From CAZJRB01 sp964547995 (lineage in GTDB: Bacteria > Planctomycetota > Planctomycetia > Pirellulales > Thermoguttaceae): a stretch of DNA of 33,971 bases. Within the stretch, counting starts at the first letter, position 1, and every line of letters begins with the position of its first letter. The stretch lies in the NCBI GenBank assembly GCA_964547995.1, contig CAZJRB010000086.1, positions 1 through 33,971 of the forward strand, in the 5' to 3' direction. Below are positions 8,025 to 16,986 of the stretch, in pieces. A program made the position numbers and the translations under genes. The notes below the pieces were generated by a model. It was not told where the DNA came from. It worked only from the letters and a program-made list of their open reading frames with translations, and made no database searches.

Positions 8025-9431
8025 TCATCCGATCTCCGGCAGTTCGTAACCCTTGCGGCGGGACCGCGAGAGCAACCGGTTGGCCTCCTCGCAGTTGCTG
8101 AAACGCTCGGCCTTTGGATCCCACCGGAGCTTCTCACCCACGCGGCCGACGTCACGGACGATGTTGACCAGGTAACAGAGCGTGGTGGCCCGCTGCCCGA
8201 TCTCGATGTCGGCGTTGCAGGGCTTGCGGCTTTTGATGCACTCGATCCAGTTTTGGATATGATAAGCCGTCTCGGGCCGCCGGTTCCCCCCGGGGTTGTC
8301 CGACGAGCGGGCGAGTTCCTTGGGGTTGCTGGCGATCTTGTTCCGGTTGATTTCGATTTTCCCCTTCTCGCCGACAAAGATCGCTCCAAGGCCCGGACCG
8401 CGGTCGCCATCGAGGTGGAGGCGCAGCTCGGCGCCGCTTTCGAACCACATTCTCACCCTCGCCCGAGGTCCGGTGAGCTTCGCCATGCCATGGTAGCGCG
8501 TGCCCGTGTCGATATCACCCGTCTCGCCGACAATAATCCCGCCTACCGTCTTGCGAGGGAGAAACTTGCCCGTCTCGCGGTCCGCCAGCGGCTCCTCCAA
8601 GAGCACCTGGCTGGGCCCCGTGTCGTCGGTGCCGAGCGCGCGGTTGATCTGGTCGTACGAATGGGTGCCCCAGCCGGTGACTCCGAAACAGAGCCCCCCG
8701 CCGTCGTAATCCCACCATCGCGCCCAGCCATGGTGGAGGGCGCGATCGTAAGGCCGCAGCTCGGCCTGGTTCGTCCACACGTCCCACCAGGGCTCGACCG
8801 GTCCCTTGACGTCTGCCGAGGAGGTTTTCGTCCAGCGGAACGGGCCAACGAAGTTCGGGGCCAGAACGGCACGAATCTTGCCGATGGCTCCGTTCTTCAC
8901 GAGATCGCTTGCCCAGTTGTTGATCGGCATGGACCGCTGCTGGGTGCCGACCTGGGTGACGCGTCCCAGCTTTCGCGCCGCCTTGACCATGATCCGGCCC
9001 TCGGCAATCGTCAGGCACATCGGTTTCTCGATGTAGGCATCCATGCCCATCTGCATGGCGGTGATCGTAATCCATGCCCTGGGGTGCGTCGGCGTCTCAA
9101 CCATCACGGCGTCGAGCTTCTCTTTCTCGATCATCTTGCGGAAGTCGTCGTACACGCCCCACTTCTTGCCGCCGGAGAGTTCCTTGACATATTTCTCCGC
9201 CCGGTCGCGCACGCAGTCGCATGCCGCGACAACCCGGAATCCCTTTACGTCGGCCCCTTCCCGGATTAGCCGGGCGCGGCCGCCACAACCGATCACGCCC
9301 ACATGAACCGTCTCGTTGGCGCCGGGCCCGCCGTCGGCCCCCAGAACGTGCGCGGGAATCAGATGGGGCGCGGCAACTGCGGCTGCCCCAACCTTGATAA
9401 CTTCGCGTCGTGTCCATTCTTGTCGTGTCAT
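8025..9431 (-). CDS. Tat-exported Gfo/Idh/MocA family oxidoreductase
   Basis: This 468-residue NAD(P)-dependent oxidoreductase probably acts on a sugar or inositol derivative. The N-terminus MTRQEWTRREVIKVGAAA has twin arginines before a hydrophobic stretch ending near AHVLG, a Tat signal. The Rossmann motif VGVIGCGGRA follows at about 45, and the family EKP motif is in YIEKPMCL. The C-terminal half is the alpha/beta substrate domain. The ATG at 9431 is chosen because AAGGAG lies 8 bp before it; an in-frame start 33 bp upstream lacks that. It is transcribed alone, convergent with the gvp-like gene and divergent from the second sulfatase. Planctomycetes carry many such paralogs, so the substrate is not predictable. 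Confidence 0.92.
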   Translation of the reverse strand: MTRQEWTRREVIKVGAAAVAAPHLIPAHVLGADGGPGANETVHVGVIGCGGRARLIREGADVKGFRVVAACDCVRDRAEKYVKELSGGKKWGVYDDFRKMIEKEKLDAVMVETPTHPRAWITITAMQMGMDAYIEKPMCLTIAEGRIMVKAARKLGRVTQVGTQQRSMPINNWASDLVKNGAIGKIRAVLAPNFVGPFRWTKTSSADVKGPVEPWWDVWTNQAELRPYDRALHHGWARWWDYDGGGLCFGVTGWGTHSYDQINRALGTDDTGPSQVLLEEPLADRETGKFLPRKTVGGIIVGETGDIDTGTRYHGMAKLTGPRARVRMWFESGAELRLHLDGDRGPGLGAIFVGEKGKIEINRNKIASNPKELARSSDNPGGNRRPETAYHIQNWIECIKSRKPCNADIEIGQRATTLCYLVNIVRDVGRVGEKLRWDPKAERFSNCEEANRLLSRSRRKGYELPEIG

Positions 9432-9548
9432 GACTTGTGCTCCTTGGAGTGATCTCGCTTCCATCGTTCCCCACTATTGGTAAGTTTGACTTGCGGGGAC
9501 ACAACTACCATACTACGTATCAGTCTTCCTCAACGGAGGTGCCGCCCC

Positions 9549-11138
9549 ATGCCTAAGGATACAGCTACAGGGTCATATTGCACCACCCGATCCACCGGAT
9601 ATCTGCCGTACACGATGATTGTACCGGCTGTTACCTTGGTTTCGCTCATTTCGTCCCTGCCCTTTGGAAACACGCTATTCGCAGACGATTCCAGGGAACG
9701 GCCGAACATCATTCTAATCTTTACCGACGACCAAAGCCACCGTTCGGTCGGTTGTTACGAGGAGTCGCACCCCTGGGTGAAGACGCCCCATATCGATCGC
9801 CTGGCCGCCGAGGGCGTGCGATTTACCGATGCCTACGCGGGCACGTGGTGCCTGCCCTCCCGGGCGATGATGCTCACCGGGCTCCATCCGCACGCGATCC
9901 GCGGCCTCAATGTCGTGAGAAACCCGACGAGCAAGTACGACCCGTCGCTTTGCCGTTTCTGGCCGGCCGAGTTGCGCAAAGCCGGCTATCACACGGCGTT
10001 GATCGGCAAGTGGCATCTCTCACCCGACGCCGGGCACGGCCGCGACTGGGACCACTCGGTCGTCTGGAACCACGCGGTTCCCAAGAAGGCGGGCGGGTAC
10101 TACACGAATCAGAAACTCAACTTCGACGGCGGCGACTACAAGGCCGTCGGCGGCTACTCCACCGACAACTACACCAACTACGCCGAGGGCTACCTCAAGC
10201 GGGATCACAAGAAGCCGTGGTTTCTGTGGCTGTGCTACGATGCCGTTCACAGTCCGTACACGCCGGCGAAGCGTCACGGCTCGAAGTACACCGGCGACGA
10301 GCAGGTCACCACTCCGAAAGACATCTATCCGCCGCGGCCGACGAAGCCCCGTTACATGCACGACTACGGCGTGTGGAAGGAGGGGCCCGACGGCGTGCCG
10401 GTCCGCGGCAAGACGACGTTGCAGCAAGCGGTACAGAAATACAACCGGGCGGTGCTGGCGATCGACGAGGGCGTCGGGCGTTTGCTGGCGGTGCTCAAAG
10501 AGACGGGCCAACTCGACAACACCTTGATCGTCTACACGTCGGACCAGGGTTTTGCCTGGGGTCAGCACGGGTTTGCGTGGAAGGTCGCCCCGTACGACGC
10601 CAATTTACGGGCGCCGTTTATCGTTCGTTTTCCCAAGCGTTTTGCCCGGGGCAAGGTATGCCGGCATCCCGTCGGTGCATTGGATTTGATTCCGACGTTT
10701 TTCGCTTTGGCCGAGACGCCCCTGCCATGGAAGATGCACGGGCGTGACCTGAGCCCGATCCTGAAGAACCCGGAAGCACCCTGGCCGCATCCGGTCATGC
10801 TGGAGCATTTCGGCTGGGCATTCGGCGAGGAGACCGACGGTGGTGTGACGACCAAAAAGGCGTTTTCCGCCGTGCCGTGGTGGTTGTCCGTCCGCGACGA
10901 GCGGTACAAATACATCCGCACACTGGTTCCCAACGAGGTCGAAGAGTTGTACAATCTGGAGTCGGACCCCGAGGAGTTGCACAACCTGGCGCTCGATCCG
11001 AGGCATCGCGAGTTGCTCGTCGAATACCGGCGGCGATTGCGTGACGAATTGAAGCGAACCGACGCCGAGTTGGTCAAGAACTTGCCGAGACCGAAGGTTA
11101 CGGAACAAAGCCGGGGGCACCCGCCCCCGGCCCCGTAG
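9549..11138 (+). CDS. Secreted sulfatase (formylglycine-dependent)
   Basis: This 529-residue S1-type sulfatase has metal-binding Asp60/Asp61 in LIFTDDQ and the signature CLPSR with Cys101 as the formylglycine site, followed by MMLTG. GKWHLS and YTSDQGF blocks are also present. The start at 9549 follows ACGGAGGT by 8 bp; it gives a long N-region before the hydrophobic signal segment (about residues 23-45). A start at Met23 (9615) would give a more typical signal peptide. The two sulfatases of this window differ in sequence (CSPSR versus CLPSR), so they likely have different substrates. The last codons overlap the left arm of a large hairpin, and the C-terminal GHPPPAP appears to be read from that repeat. 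Confidence 0.94.
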   Translation: MPKDTATGSYCTTRSTGYLPYTMIVPAVTLVSLISSLPFGNTLFADDSRERPNIILIFTDDQSHRSVGCYEESHPWVKTPHIDRLAAEGVRFTDAYAGTWCLPSRAMMLTGLHPHAIRGLNVVRNPTSKYDPSLCRFWPAELRKAGYHTALIGKWHLSPDAGHGRDWDHSVVWNHAVPKKAGGYYTNQKLNFDGGDYKAVGGYSTDNYTNYAEGYLKRDHKKPWFLWLCYDAVHSPYTPAKRHGSKYTGDEQVTTPKDIYPPRPTKPRYMHDYGVWKEGPDGVPVRGKTTLQQAVQKYNRAVLAIDEGVGRLLAVLKETGQLDNTLIVYTSDQGFAWGQHGFAWKVAPYDANLRAPFIVRFPKRFARGKVCRHPVGALDLIPTFFALAETPLPWKMHGRDLSPILKNPEAPWPHPVMLEHFGWAFGEETDGGVTTKKAFSAVPWWLSVRDERYKYIRTLVPNEVEELYNLESDPEELHNLALDPRHRELLVEYRRRLRDELKRTDAELVKNLPRPKVTEQSRGHPPPAP

Positions 11139-11171
11139 CGCTTACGTAATTGTCCGGGGGCGGGTGCCCCC
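11113..11171. terminator. 18-bp perfect inverted repeat overlapping the sulfatase stop codon
   Basis: The arms 11113-11130 and 11154-11171 are perfect reverse complements made of a GGGGGC-A-CCCGCCCCC type core. The 23-bp loop contains the TAG stop at 11136-11138. It could end transcription or protect the mRNA 3' end, although no T-run follows. It looks like a mobile palindromic repeat that landed on the gene end. Confidence 0.65.
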
Positions 11172-11443
11172 TCCTATGTTTCCCCATTCAGAATGTGGGT
11201 ATTCCGGCATTTGGGTGGCTGATGGCGGTTTCACTTACTGGAAGGGTGCGTTTTCAGAACAAAGGAGTAGTTGCCGTGGAGCGGAATCGAGGCGTTTTCC
11301 GGGGAATCCGGGGGCTCCCGTCTCCATTTGGGGGGATTCTGGCCCCGTGGGCCCTGGCATCACCCACCGAAAACCCGGAAGAGCCCAGAATGTTTTCCCG
11401 CTCAGAATCCCATTTTATCTCACTCGATTGAAAGGATGATCCC
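11139..11443. other. Intergenic region with palindromic GC-rich sequence
   Basis: About 300 bp between the second sulfatase and the esterase. Two overlapping open frames (11150-11431 and 11164-11439) have no domain or ribosome binding site and are probably chance. The stretch around 11284-11400 is G/C-run rich and includes the small palindrome GGCCCCGTGGGCC. I see no promoter of good quality. Confidence 0.45.
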
Positions 11444-12985
11444 ATGATGAACAACCGAGTCCTTGCCAACGTTGCTGTCGTAACGATTTGCGTGCTGTTT
11501 GCCGCAGGTAACATCCGGGCCGATGTCCAGGTCGACCGCATGTTCAGCGACCACATGGTCCTGCAGCGCGACATGCCGGTGCCCGTCTGGGGGACGGCTT
11601 CGCCCGGCGAGGAGATCACCGTCGCATTTGCCGGGCAAGAGAAGAAAACCAAAGCCGGCAAGGACGGCAAGTGGATGGTCAAGCTCGATCCGTTGAAGCT
11701 TGGAGAGCCGGGCAAGATGATCGTAAGCGGCAAGAATTCCGTGACGTTCGAAGACGTTCTGATCGGCGATGTCTGGGTTGGCTCGGGGCAATCGAACATG
11801 GCCGGCGGCGCCGGGGGATACGCCAGACGGGATGAGGTGCTCGCCAAGATGGTCCAGGGCGGCCCTTACCCGAAGCTGCGGCTCTACCGCGGCACGTGGC
11901 AGGAATCGACTCCCGCAAATAATAGCGGTTTTTCCGCCCTGCACTTCTCCTTCGGCCAGCCGTTGCAGAAGGAGCTCGGCGTGCCGGTTGGATTGATTGT
12001 CGGGGCCGTCGGCGGAACGCCTTCGGGGCGGTGGCTGACCGGCGAGATGTTCAAGGCCGACGAAGGATGCCGGAAAATGCTCAAGGACCTCCTCGCCAAG
12101 AACCCGCCGGAAAAGGCCCAGATGAAGTACAAGGAAGACTTGGAGAAGTGGGAGAAGGCGGCGAAACTGGCCAGAGAACAGGGCAAGAAGCCACCCCGAA
12201 AACCCCGCGCACCCGCCATCCCCGGCGACGTCTCGAACCTAGGCGACCTTTACCGGGCAAAGATCGAACCGGCCGTGCCGTACGCCATTCGCGGCGTGTT
12301 CTGGGACCAGGGCGAAAGCGGCACGAGAATCGCCGGCATCGACCAGTACACGACCATGGGCGGGCTGATCAGCGGTTGGCGGAAGGCGTGGGGGCAGGAC
12401 TTTCCGTTCCTCTACGTCCAGAAACCCAGCGGCGGCGGGTGTGCCTGGGATAAGGACGACCCCGTCACGCGGATGGCCAACGACTTCACGCCGCTGCCCG
12501 CCGCGGCCAAGGACGACGGGAAATATCGCGAACTGCACATCCGGATTATGGATCATCCCAACACGGCCATGGTCACCGCCAGCGACCTCGGTTCCGGGAT
12601 TCATCCGGTCAACAAATCGGGCTACGGCGCCCGTGCCGCGCAGGTGGCTCTCGGGTTCGTCTACAAAAAGGATGTCCCGATCTACGGGCCGATCTACGAC
12701 AGCCACAAGATCGAAGGCAACAAGGTCCGCGTAAAGTTCAAGCACGTCGGCAAGGGGCTCGCATTCCGGCACGGCGACAAACTGCAAGGTTTCGCCATCG
12801 CCGGCGACGACAAGGTGTTCCATTGGGCCGATGCAACGATCGACGGCGACACGGTCGTGCTTTCCAGCAAGAAGGTATCGAAGCCGGTTGCCGTCCGCTA
12901 CGGCTGGGGCCGCAACCACACCTGGGCGAACCTCTTCAACAAGGACGGTTTGCCGGCGCTGACGTTTCGCACCGATGATTGGTAG
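11444..12985 (+). CDS. Secreted sialate O-acetylesterase-like enzyme (SASA domain)
   Basis: This 513-residue protein has a signal peptide ending near residue 26 and is predicted to remove O-acetyl groups from sialic acid or other polysaccharides. The SGNH-type signature SGQSNM places the catalytic Ser at 117. WDQGESG near 288 is a conserved family block, and the N-terminal region (about 30-105) is the small beta-sandwich seen in this family (FSDHMVLQR, VPVWGTA). A Lys-rich insert lies around 225-255. The start is preceded by AAAGGA at 7 bp. It follows the sulfatase in the same direction after 305 bp of hairpin-rich DNA, so co-transcription is uncertain but a shared role in decorating-group removal is likely. 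Confidence 0.9.
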   Translation: MMNNRVLANVAVVTICVLFAAGNIRADVQVDRMFSDHMVLQRDMPVPVWGTASPGEEITVAFAGQEKKTKAGKDGKWMVKLDPLKLGEPGKMIVSGKNSVTFEDVLIGDVWVGSGQSNMAGGAGGYARRDEVLAKMVQGGPYPKLRLYRGTWQESTPANNSGFSALHFSFGQPLQKELGVPVGLIVGAVGGTPSGRWLTGEMFKADEGCRKMLKDLLAKNPPEKAQMKYKEDLEKWEKAAKLAREQGKKPPRKPRAPAIPGDVSNLGDLYRAKIEPAVPYAIRGVFWDQGESGTRIAGIDQYTTMGGLISGWRKAWGQDFPFLYVQKPSGGGCAWDKDDPVTRMANDFTPLPAAAKDDGKYRELHIRIMDHPNTAMVTASDLGSGIHPVNKSGYGARAAQVALGFVYKKDVPIYGPIYDSHKIEGNKVRVKFKHVGKGLAFRHGDKLQGFAIAGDDKVFHWADATIDGDTVVLSSKKVSKPVAVRYGWGRNHTWANLFNKDGLPALTFRTDDW

Positions 12986-12991
12986 ACCATA

Positions 12992-13058
12992 GTAGCAGGC
13001 ACACTCCGTGTGCCGTCCGCGACGGAGCCGGAAAACTTGCAAGCTCTCCGTGTGCCGT
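12992..13058. repeat. Dispersed short repeat (GTAGCAGGCACACTCC type), one and a half copies
   Basis: The 25-base unit at 12992-13016 is identical to the left arm of the 24545-24669 palindrome between etfB and etfA. A partial copy of its end (TCCGTGTGCCGT) recurs at 13047-13058. Here there is no inverted partner nearby. Confidence 0.8.
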
Positions 13059-13196
13059 TCGCTGCCTACATTCGGGAACAATGAACCGCAACCAGATAAT
13101 CACAACGAGTTGGTCAAACCCGGCCTCCAAGGCTCTGTACGAAGGGCAATGGGCGGACGAGCCCGCATTGCGCACACGCTATACTACTAAGAGCAG

Positions 13197-14022
13197 ATGA
13201 ACCGGAAGATGGCCGAGCCGGTCGAGTCGTTTTGCCAGACGCGACCGAAGCCCGACAAGAAAGAAGAGGGCAAGATCCTGGTCACCACGGCGGACAACAA
13301 AGGCATTCCGATGCGTCGTCCGCCGGACCAAATGCCGGCGGGCGCTCGTCGGAAAAAGGGCGAAAAGGCCAACAAGAAGCAGATGGCCACAGTCGGCTGC
13401 GTTTACACGGTCGATGCGAAAATGCGCGGTGCGGAAGACGTGGTGGCGGCGTTGTTTCGCGAACGATCCGAGAAACTGCCCGACAGCCCCGAACCGGTTG
13501 CCCGCAACAAACGGGTGTGGTGGAAATTCTGGACCTGCTTCACGTGACCCCTCGCCTTTGGGAGGTGGCTTACTTGTTTCACGGGGAGGGAAGCGACGAG
13601 GCAGCCGAATTCGTGCGAGACCGGCTGTTGCGCATCTTGCAAGGCAAGGCAAGTCGTGTGGTGGGCGGGTTGCGTCAAATGGGCACCAAACACGGCTTGC
13701 GTGGCAGCAAACTCAAAAAACTGACAGCTATCTGCAATTACCTTCGGAAGAACCTTTCGCGGATACACTATAACGCGTATCTGGCTCAGGGCTATCCGAT
13801 TGCCAGCGGGGTCATTGAAGGAGTGTGTCGCTATGTGGTCAAAGACCGCATGGAACGAGCCGGCATGCGCTGGACGGTGCCCAAGCTATGCTGGACCTAC
13901 GTAGTACATACGTGAATAATCAATGGGAAGAGTTTCAGGGCTATCGAATCGCTCAAAACACCCAACGCCTCTACCCACACCGGGAACTTTTAGCCAACAT
14001 CAAATGGCCGCTCGCAGCGTAG
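13197..14022 (+). pseudogene. ISKra4-family transposase, truncated, deleted and frameshifted
   Basis: Three frames together give an ISKra4-type transposase. Frame one (13197-13546) holds ADNKGIPMRRP and RRKKGEKANKKQMATVG. The homology then jumps at about 13510-13520 into a second frame with EILDLLHVTPRLW and GYPIASGVIEG up to about 13875. A third frame begins with GAQAMLDLRSTY and ends with YPHRELLANIKWPLAA at 14022. The segment normally found between NKRVW and the VEILDLLHV block, which should hold part of the catalytic core, is deleted, and the N-terminal part is missing. The copy cannot make a working transposase. The right end of the element is probably near 14041, where the neighbouring BrnT-like gene loses homology. 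Confidence 0.88.
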
Positions 14023-14272
14023 CGGACGACCGGTTACACCCGATCGGATAGACAGTACTGGCGTCGATCTGTTCGTACACCACCATCAAGTGCCGGCCCG
14101 CGTGGGTGTCGCCGAAGACCACGGGCCGGCCGGAAGACCGGCTGATGTCCGCGTCCGTTGGCGTCTGGAGAATCTCTTCGACCTCTTCCTTCGTGACACC
14201 GTGCTCGGCACAGTGTTGCACGTTGCCATCCGGGTCGTCGTCCAGGTCCCAGACAATCGAATCATACAGCAT
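14000..14272 (-). pseudogene. BrnT-like toxin gene, 3' end replaced by the IS remnant
   Basis: The frame starting MLYDSIVWDLDDDPDGN and continuing through GVTKEEVEEIL, RPVVFGDTHAGRHLMVVYE and STVYPI resembles small BrnT-type RNase toxins. Homologs normally end with a TAYD-like tail after VYPI. Here the frame instead reads antisense through the end of the ISKra4 remnant (GCNRSSATLRAAI) and stops at 14000, so the native C-terminus is lost at about 14041. ATG 14272 is preceded by AGGAG at 10 bp. No BrnA-like antitoxin is visible on either side; the gene upstream is a glycosidase. It may still be translated, but the normal product is not made. Assignment to BrnT is by eye. Confidence 0.6.
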
Positions 14273-14333
14273 GGCTCCGGCTCTCCTGCCGTATAGTATT
14301 ATAATGCCACACTCGGCCCAAGCTGTCAACCCG

Positions 14334-16985
14334 TTACTCGATGACTACGACGTCGTTCAGGCCGAGATCGAGTGTGAATGTTACGTAGTGCGGGTATTCC
14401 GGCGAATGTCCTTCCGCGGCGGGCTCTGTGGCGAATTGCAGGTTTCCGCGCTCTGCCGAGCGAACGGTCTTTGGCGGGCGGGGAAGGGGGAGCCGTATCT
14501 TGAGGTCCTTGATCGGCTCGTAGGTGAAGTTGGCCAAGACGAGTACGGTGCCCTTGTCGGAATCAAAGATACCGGCTTCGACCACGGGGTGCGACAGCTC
14601 GACCAGCCGGCCAACACCGCGCTGCTTCACTACGCCGTTGATCAACGACCGCTGCCCGGCCGGCCACCGCTCTTTGAGTTCGGCCGAAACGAACTTCGCG
14701 TCCTTGATGTACGTAATCGCAGGGCACGCGCCGATGTAGAGGGCCTCGCCCTTGCCGAAGGTGTGACGGACCGCGGCAGGGGCCCCGTTCTCGTAGGTTC
14801 CAACAACCTGGCCGCCGGCGGGCGTGAAAGAGGATTTCGCGCCGATCACGCCGAAGGTTGCCTCGTCGCCGGGTGGCTTGTCGGCGCGACCAACGGTCGC
14901 GGCTTTATGGCTACGGGCGCCGGGAAAGGACTGAGCCCCTTCTTTCAGCCAAATGTGATCGCTGTATTGCATCCCGTTCAGCGCACCGCGGATATGGTAT
15001 CGGCCCACCCGGACCTTGGTCTCGATGCCCGGCTCGATCCCGAAAACCTTCGCGAGCCCGGGCGAGGGTTCGTTGAACTCGTTTCGGCTTCCGGCGGCAC
15101 AGGAGCCGTAGAGATGCCCCCCGCCGTGGACCCACGCCTCGATCTTCGCGGCGGCGGTCTCCTTGATGCAAGGGTCCGTCGCGTAGAGTACGTCGTAATC
15201 CGCGAGCCGCCCGGCGTCGATGTCCTCTTCGGTCAGCATGTCGACGAGGTACTGGTCGTGGACCAGCGAGAGATACGTCCCGCGGCGTTCGAGCATGTGG
15301 ACATAGCCGAACGGCTGCCAAAGGTCGGACGAGATGCTGTAAAGCAGTGCGAGCCGGGTCTTGCGGGTGCGGCCCGGGGCGATGATGTGCTCGGCGGCGG
15401 CCAACTGACGCGTCATGTGCATGATGCCGTCGTACGAGCCCCGCAGGTCGGACCAATAGTTCTCGGTGCTCGTACAGGTCGGGCCGTAGGTCCAATAGAA
15501 GAAGTGCTTCGCCCCCTGGCAGAGGGCCGAGGCACTTTTGAGCCGCAGGTTCGTCTCGTCACTCGGCGTGATCCAGGCCATGATGGGTATCGTGCCCCGG
15601 CTTCCGCTCCGGAAGATGGCGGCCTGAAATCCCATCAACTGAAAACCTTCCCAGGTCGTGCCGGGGCCGTACATGTACTGGAGGCCCATCCAGTCCTCAA
15701 TGCCGATCATGTCGACGGCTTTGCGGCGGGCCATGTCGAACCAATCGGCGGCCAGGACGACCCGCCCCCAGCACGGGTTCGGGCCGGTACCCATGCCGAG
15801 GCCGGTGCCGCTGAAATACGGGTGGTCGGCCACCAGTGTGGTGGTCAGGAGCTTGTCGCCGATGTGGCGATGGACCGACTCGGTCAGCCAGCGGAACCGC
15901 TCGGTTGTGGCTTCCTGGCGGAACCGCGAGGTGTAGTAGAAGACCCGATTGGCGGCGGCGAGATTCTGCTTTTGCCGCTTCCGCAGTTCGTCGAGCGTTT
16001 CGATGGGAACAACATCTTCCAGCTTGCCGGCGCCCAAATCAGCCCGTCGGATATTGCGTTGACGAAGCCATTCATGGAAATGCCGCAGCGCCTGTTCATT
16101 GTCCTCCATGGTACGGCAAGTGACTTCATCGCTGAACCCAAACGGAACACCGGGAGCGAGTTTACCCTTGAAACGGGGGGCCTGCTTGGTGATCTGCCGG
16201 TCGGCTTCTTCCCGGGTGACGCCGGGGCTGAAATTCACCGAATGGGTGTGGCCGGGCACCCGGAAATTGGACTTCTCGCGGACCGCCTCCATCTGGTTGC
16301 CGACGACGTTGAAGCCCAAGAGCCGCAGGACCTCGGCCTCGCGGAGGTTCAGCTCGTCGCGTTGCGGCGACCAGAAGCTGGTCTGGACCATCAGTTGCTT
16401 TGGCGTCGCGGCCTTTCCGCCGCTTGCTTCGCGTGCCCAGCCGAGCCGCCGGGCGGTCATCTCGGAAGCCGTTTCCAAATGCTTAGCGTCCTCGGCAAGC
16501 TGCGGCGAGACGAGAAAGCTGGTTTTCGATCCCCGGAAGTTCTCGGTGAATCGCTTGACGACGTGCTTGTCATCCGCAGCAGTGGCCAATTCGATGACAA
16601 TGCTGCGGCGGTCGTTCTGGTCGGTCGTGATGAAATCGGCGGTGACGTTCGGCCACTCGGCCACGCCGCCGGATCGCGACACGCGGCCGTGGAGCCGGTC
16701 GCCGGCGAACTTCTTCAGATCGAACCAAGGGGTGAACTCCCCGGCCGCGATCCGCTTTGCCGGGTCCTTGTCGGCCCCCGCCGGAACGACGGCCTTCGGC
16801 AGATACCAGGGGCTCTTGTGGATGTAACCCCCGAGCCGGACGTAGTAGGTGGTCCCCTTCGGCTCGACCAGTTTCATTCGCACGAAAAGCCCGTCGGCCG
16901 CCGGCGCCGACTGGACCAGCGCGAACGCCGCGAGGAAAGCTGCGATCCAACCCCCGCACGCAGTACGGGGGCTTTTGTCAAACAT
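14334..16985 (-). CDS. Secreted GH42-like glycosidase with beta-galactosidase trimerisation-like domain
   Basis: The protein has 883 residues from the ATG at 16985. It has a signal peptide (AAFLAAFALVQSAPA, ending near 30), a beta-rich N-domain, a probable TIM barrel (about 200-520), and a GATase-like trimerisation domain (about 535-700: RLALLYSISSDLW, LADYDVLYAT, IEAWVHGGGHLYG). A small beta-domain closes the chain. By position, Glu287 (FSDEV) and Glu430 (GIEDW) are plausible acid/base and nucleophile, about 143 residues apart, as in clan GH-A enzymes. These roles are inferred. The start lies one base after the stop of the upstream cytochrome gene (TAATATG), so translation is probably coupled; an alternative ATG at 17003 overlaps it by 17 bp. 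A palindromic repeat lies inside the signal-peptide coding region. Substrate unknown. Confidence 0.72.
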   Translation of the reverse strand: MFDKSPRTACGGWIAAFLAAFALVQSAPAADGLFVRMKLVEPKGTTYYVRLGGYIHKSPWYLPKAVVPAGADKDPAKRIAAGEFTPWFDLKKFAGDRLHGRVSRSGGVAEWPNVTADFITTDQNDRRSIVIELATAADDKHVVKRFTENFRGSKTSFLVSPQLAEDAKHLETASEMTARRLGWAREASGGKAATPKQLMVQTSFWSPQRDELNLREAEVLRLLGFNVVGNQMEAVREKSNFRVPGHTHSVNFSPGVTREEADRQITKQAPRFKGKLAPGVPFGFSDEVTCRTMEDNEQALRHFHEWLRQRNIRRADLGAGKLEDVVPIETLDELRKRQKQNLAAANRVFYYTSRFRQEATTERFRWLTESVHRHIGDKLLTTTLVADHPYFSGTGLGMGTGPNPCWGRVVLAADWFDMARRKAVDMIGIEDWMGLQYMYGPGTTWEGFQLMGFQAAIFRSGSRGTIPIMAWITPSDETNLRLKSASALCQGAKHFFYWTYGPTCTSTENYWSDLRGSYDGIMHMTRQLAAAEHIIAPGRTRKTRLALLYSISSDLWQPFGYVHMLERRGTYLSLVHDQYLVDMLTEEDIDAGRLADYDVLYATDPCIKETAAAKIEAWVHGGGHLYGSCAAGSRNEFNEPSPGLAKVFGIEPGIETKVRVGRYHIRGALNGMQYSDHIWLKEGAQSFPGARSHKAATVGRADKPPGDEATFGVIGAKSSFTPAGGQVVGTYENGAPAAVRHTFGKGEALYIGACPAITYIKDAKFVSAELKERWPAGQRSLINGVVKQRGVGRLVELSHPVVEAGIFDSDKGTVLVLANFTYEPIKDLKIRLPLPRPPKTVRSAERGNLQFATEPAAEGHSPEYPHYVTFTLDLGLNDVVVIE
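16949..16976. repeat. 28-bp palindromic repeat inside the signal-peptide codons
   Basis: AACCCCCGCACGCAGTACGG, followed by the rest of a GGGGGCTTTT tail, forms a short hairpin. Its reverse complement matches 25851-25878 with a single mismatch. Here it encodes the SPRTACGGW part of the glycosidase signal peptide. Confidence 0.8.
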
Positions 16986-16986
16986 A

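Noticed and set aside
7797..9269. 490-codon plus-strand open frame
   Set aside because: From 8030 on it is antisense to the Gfo/Idh/MocA gene; no domain is visible in its translation.
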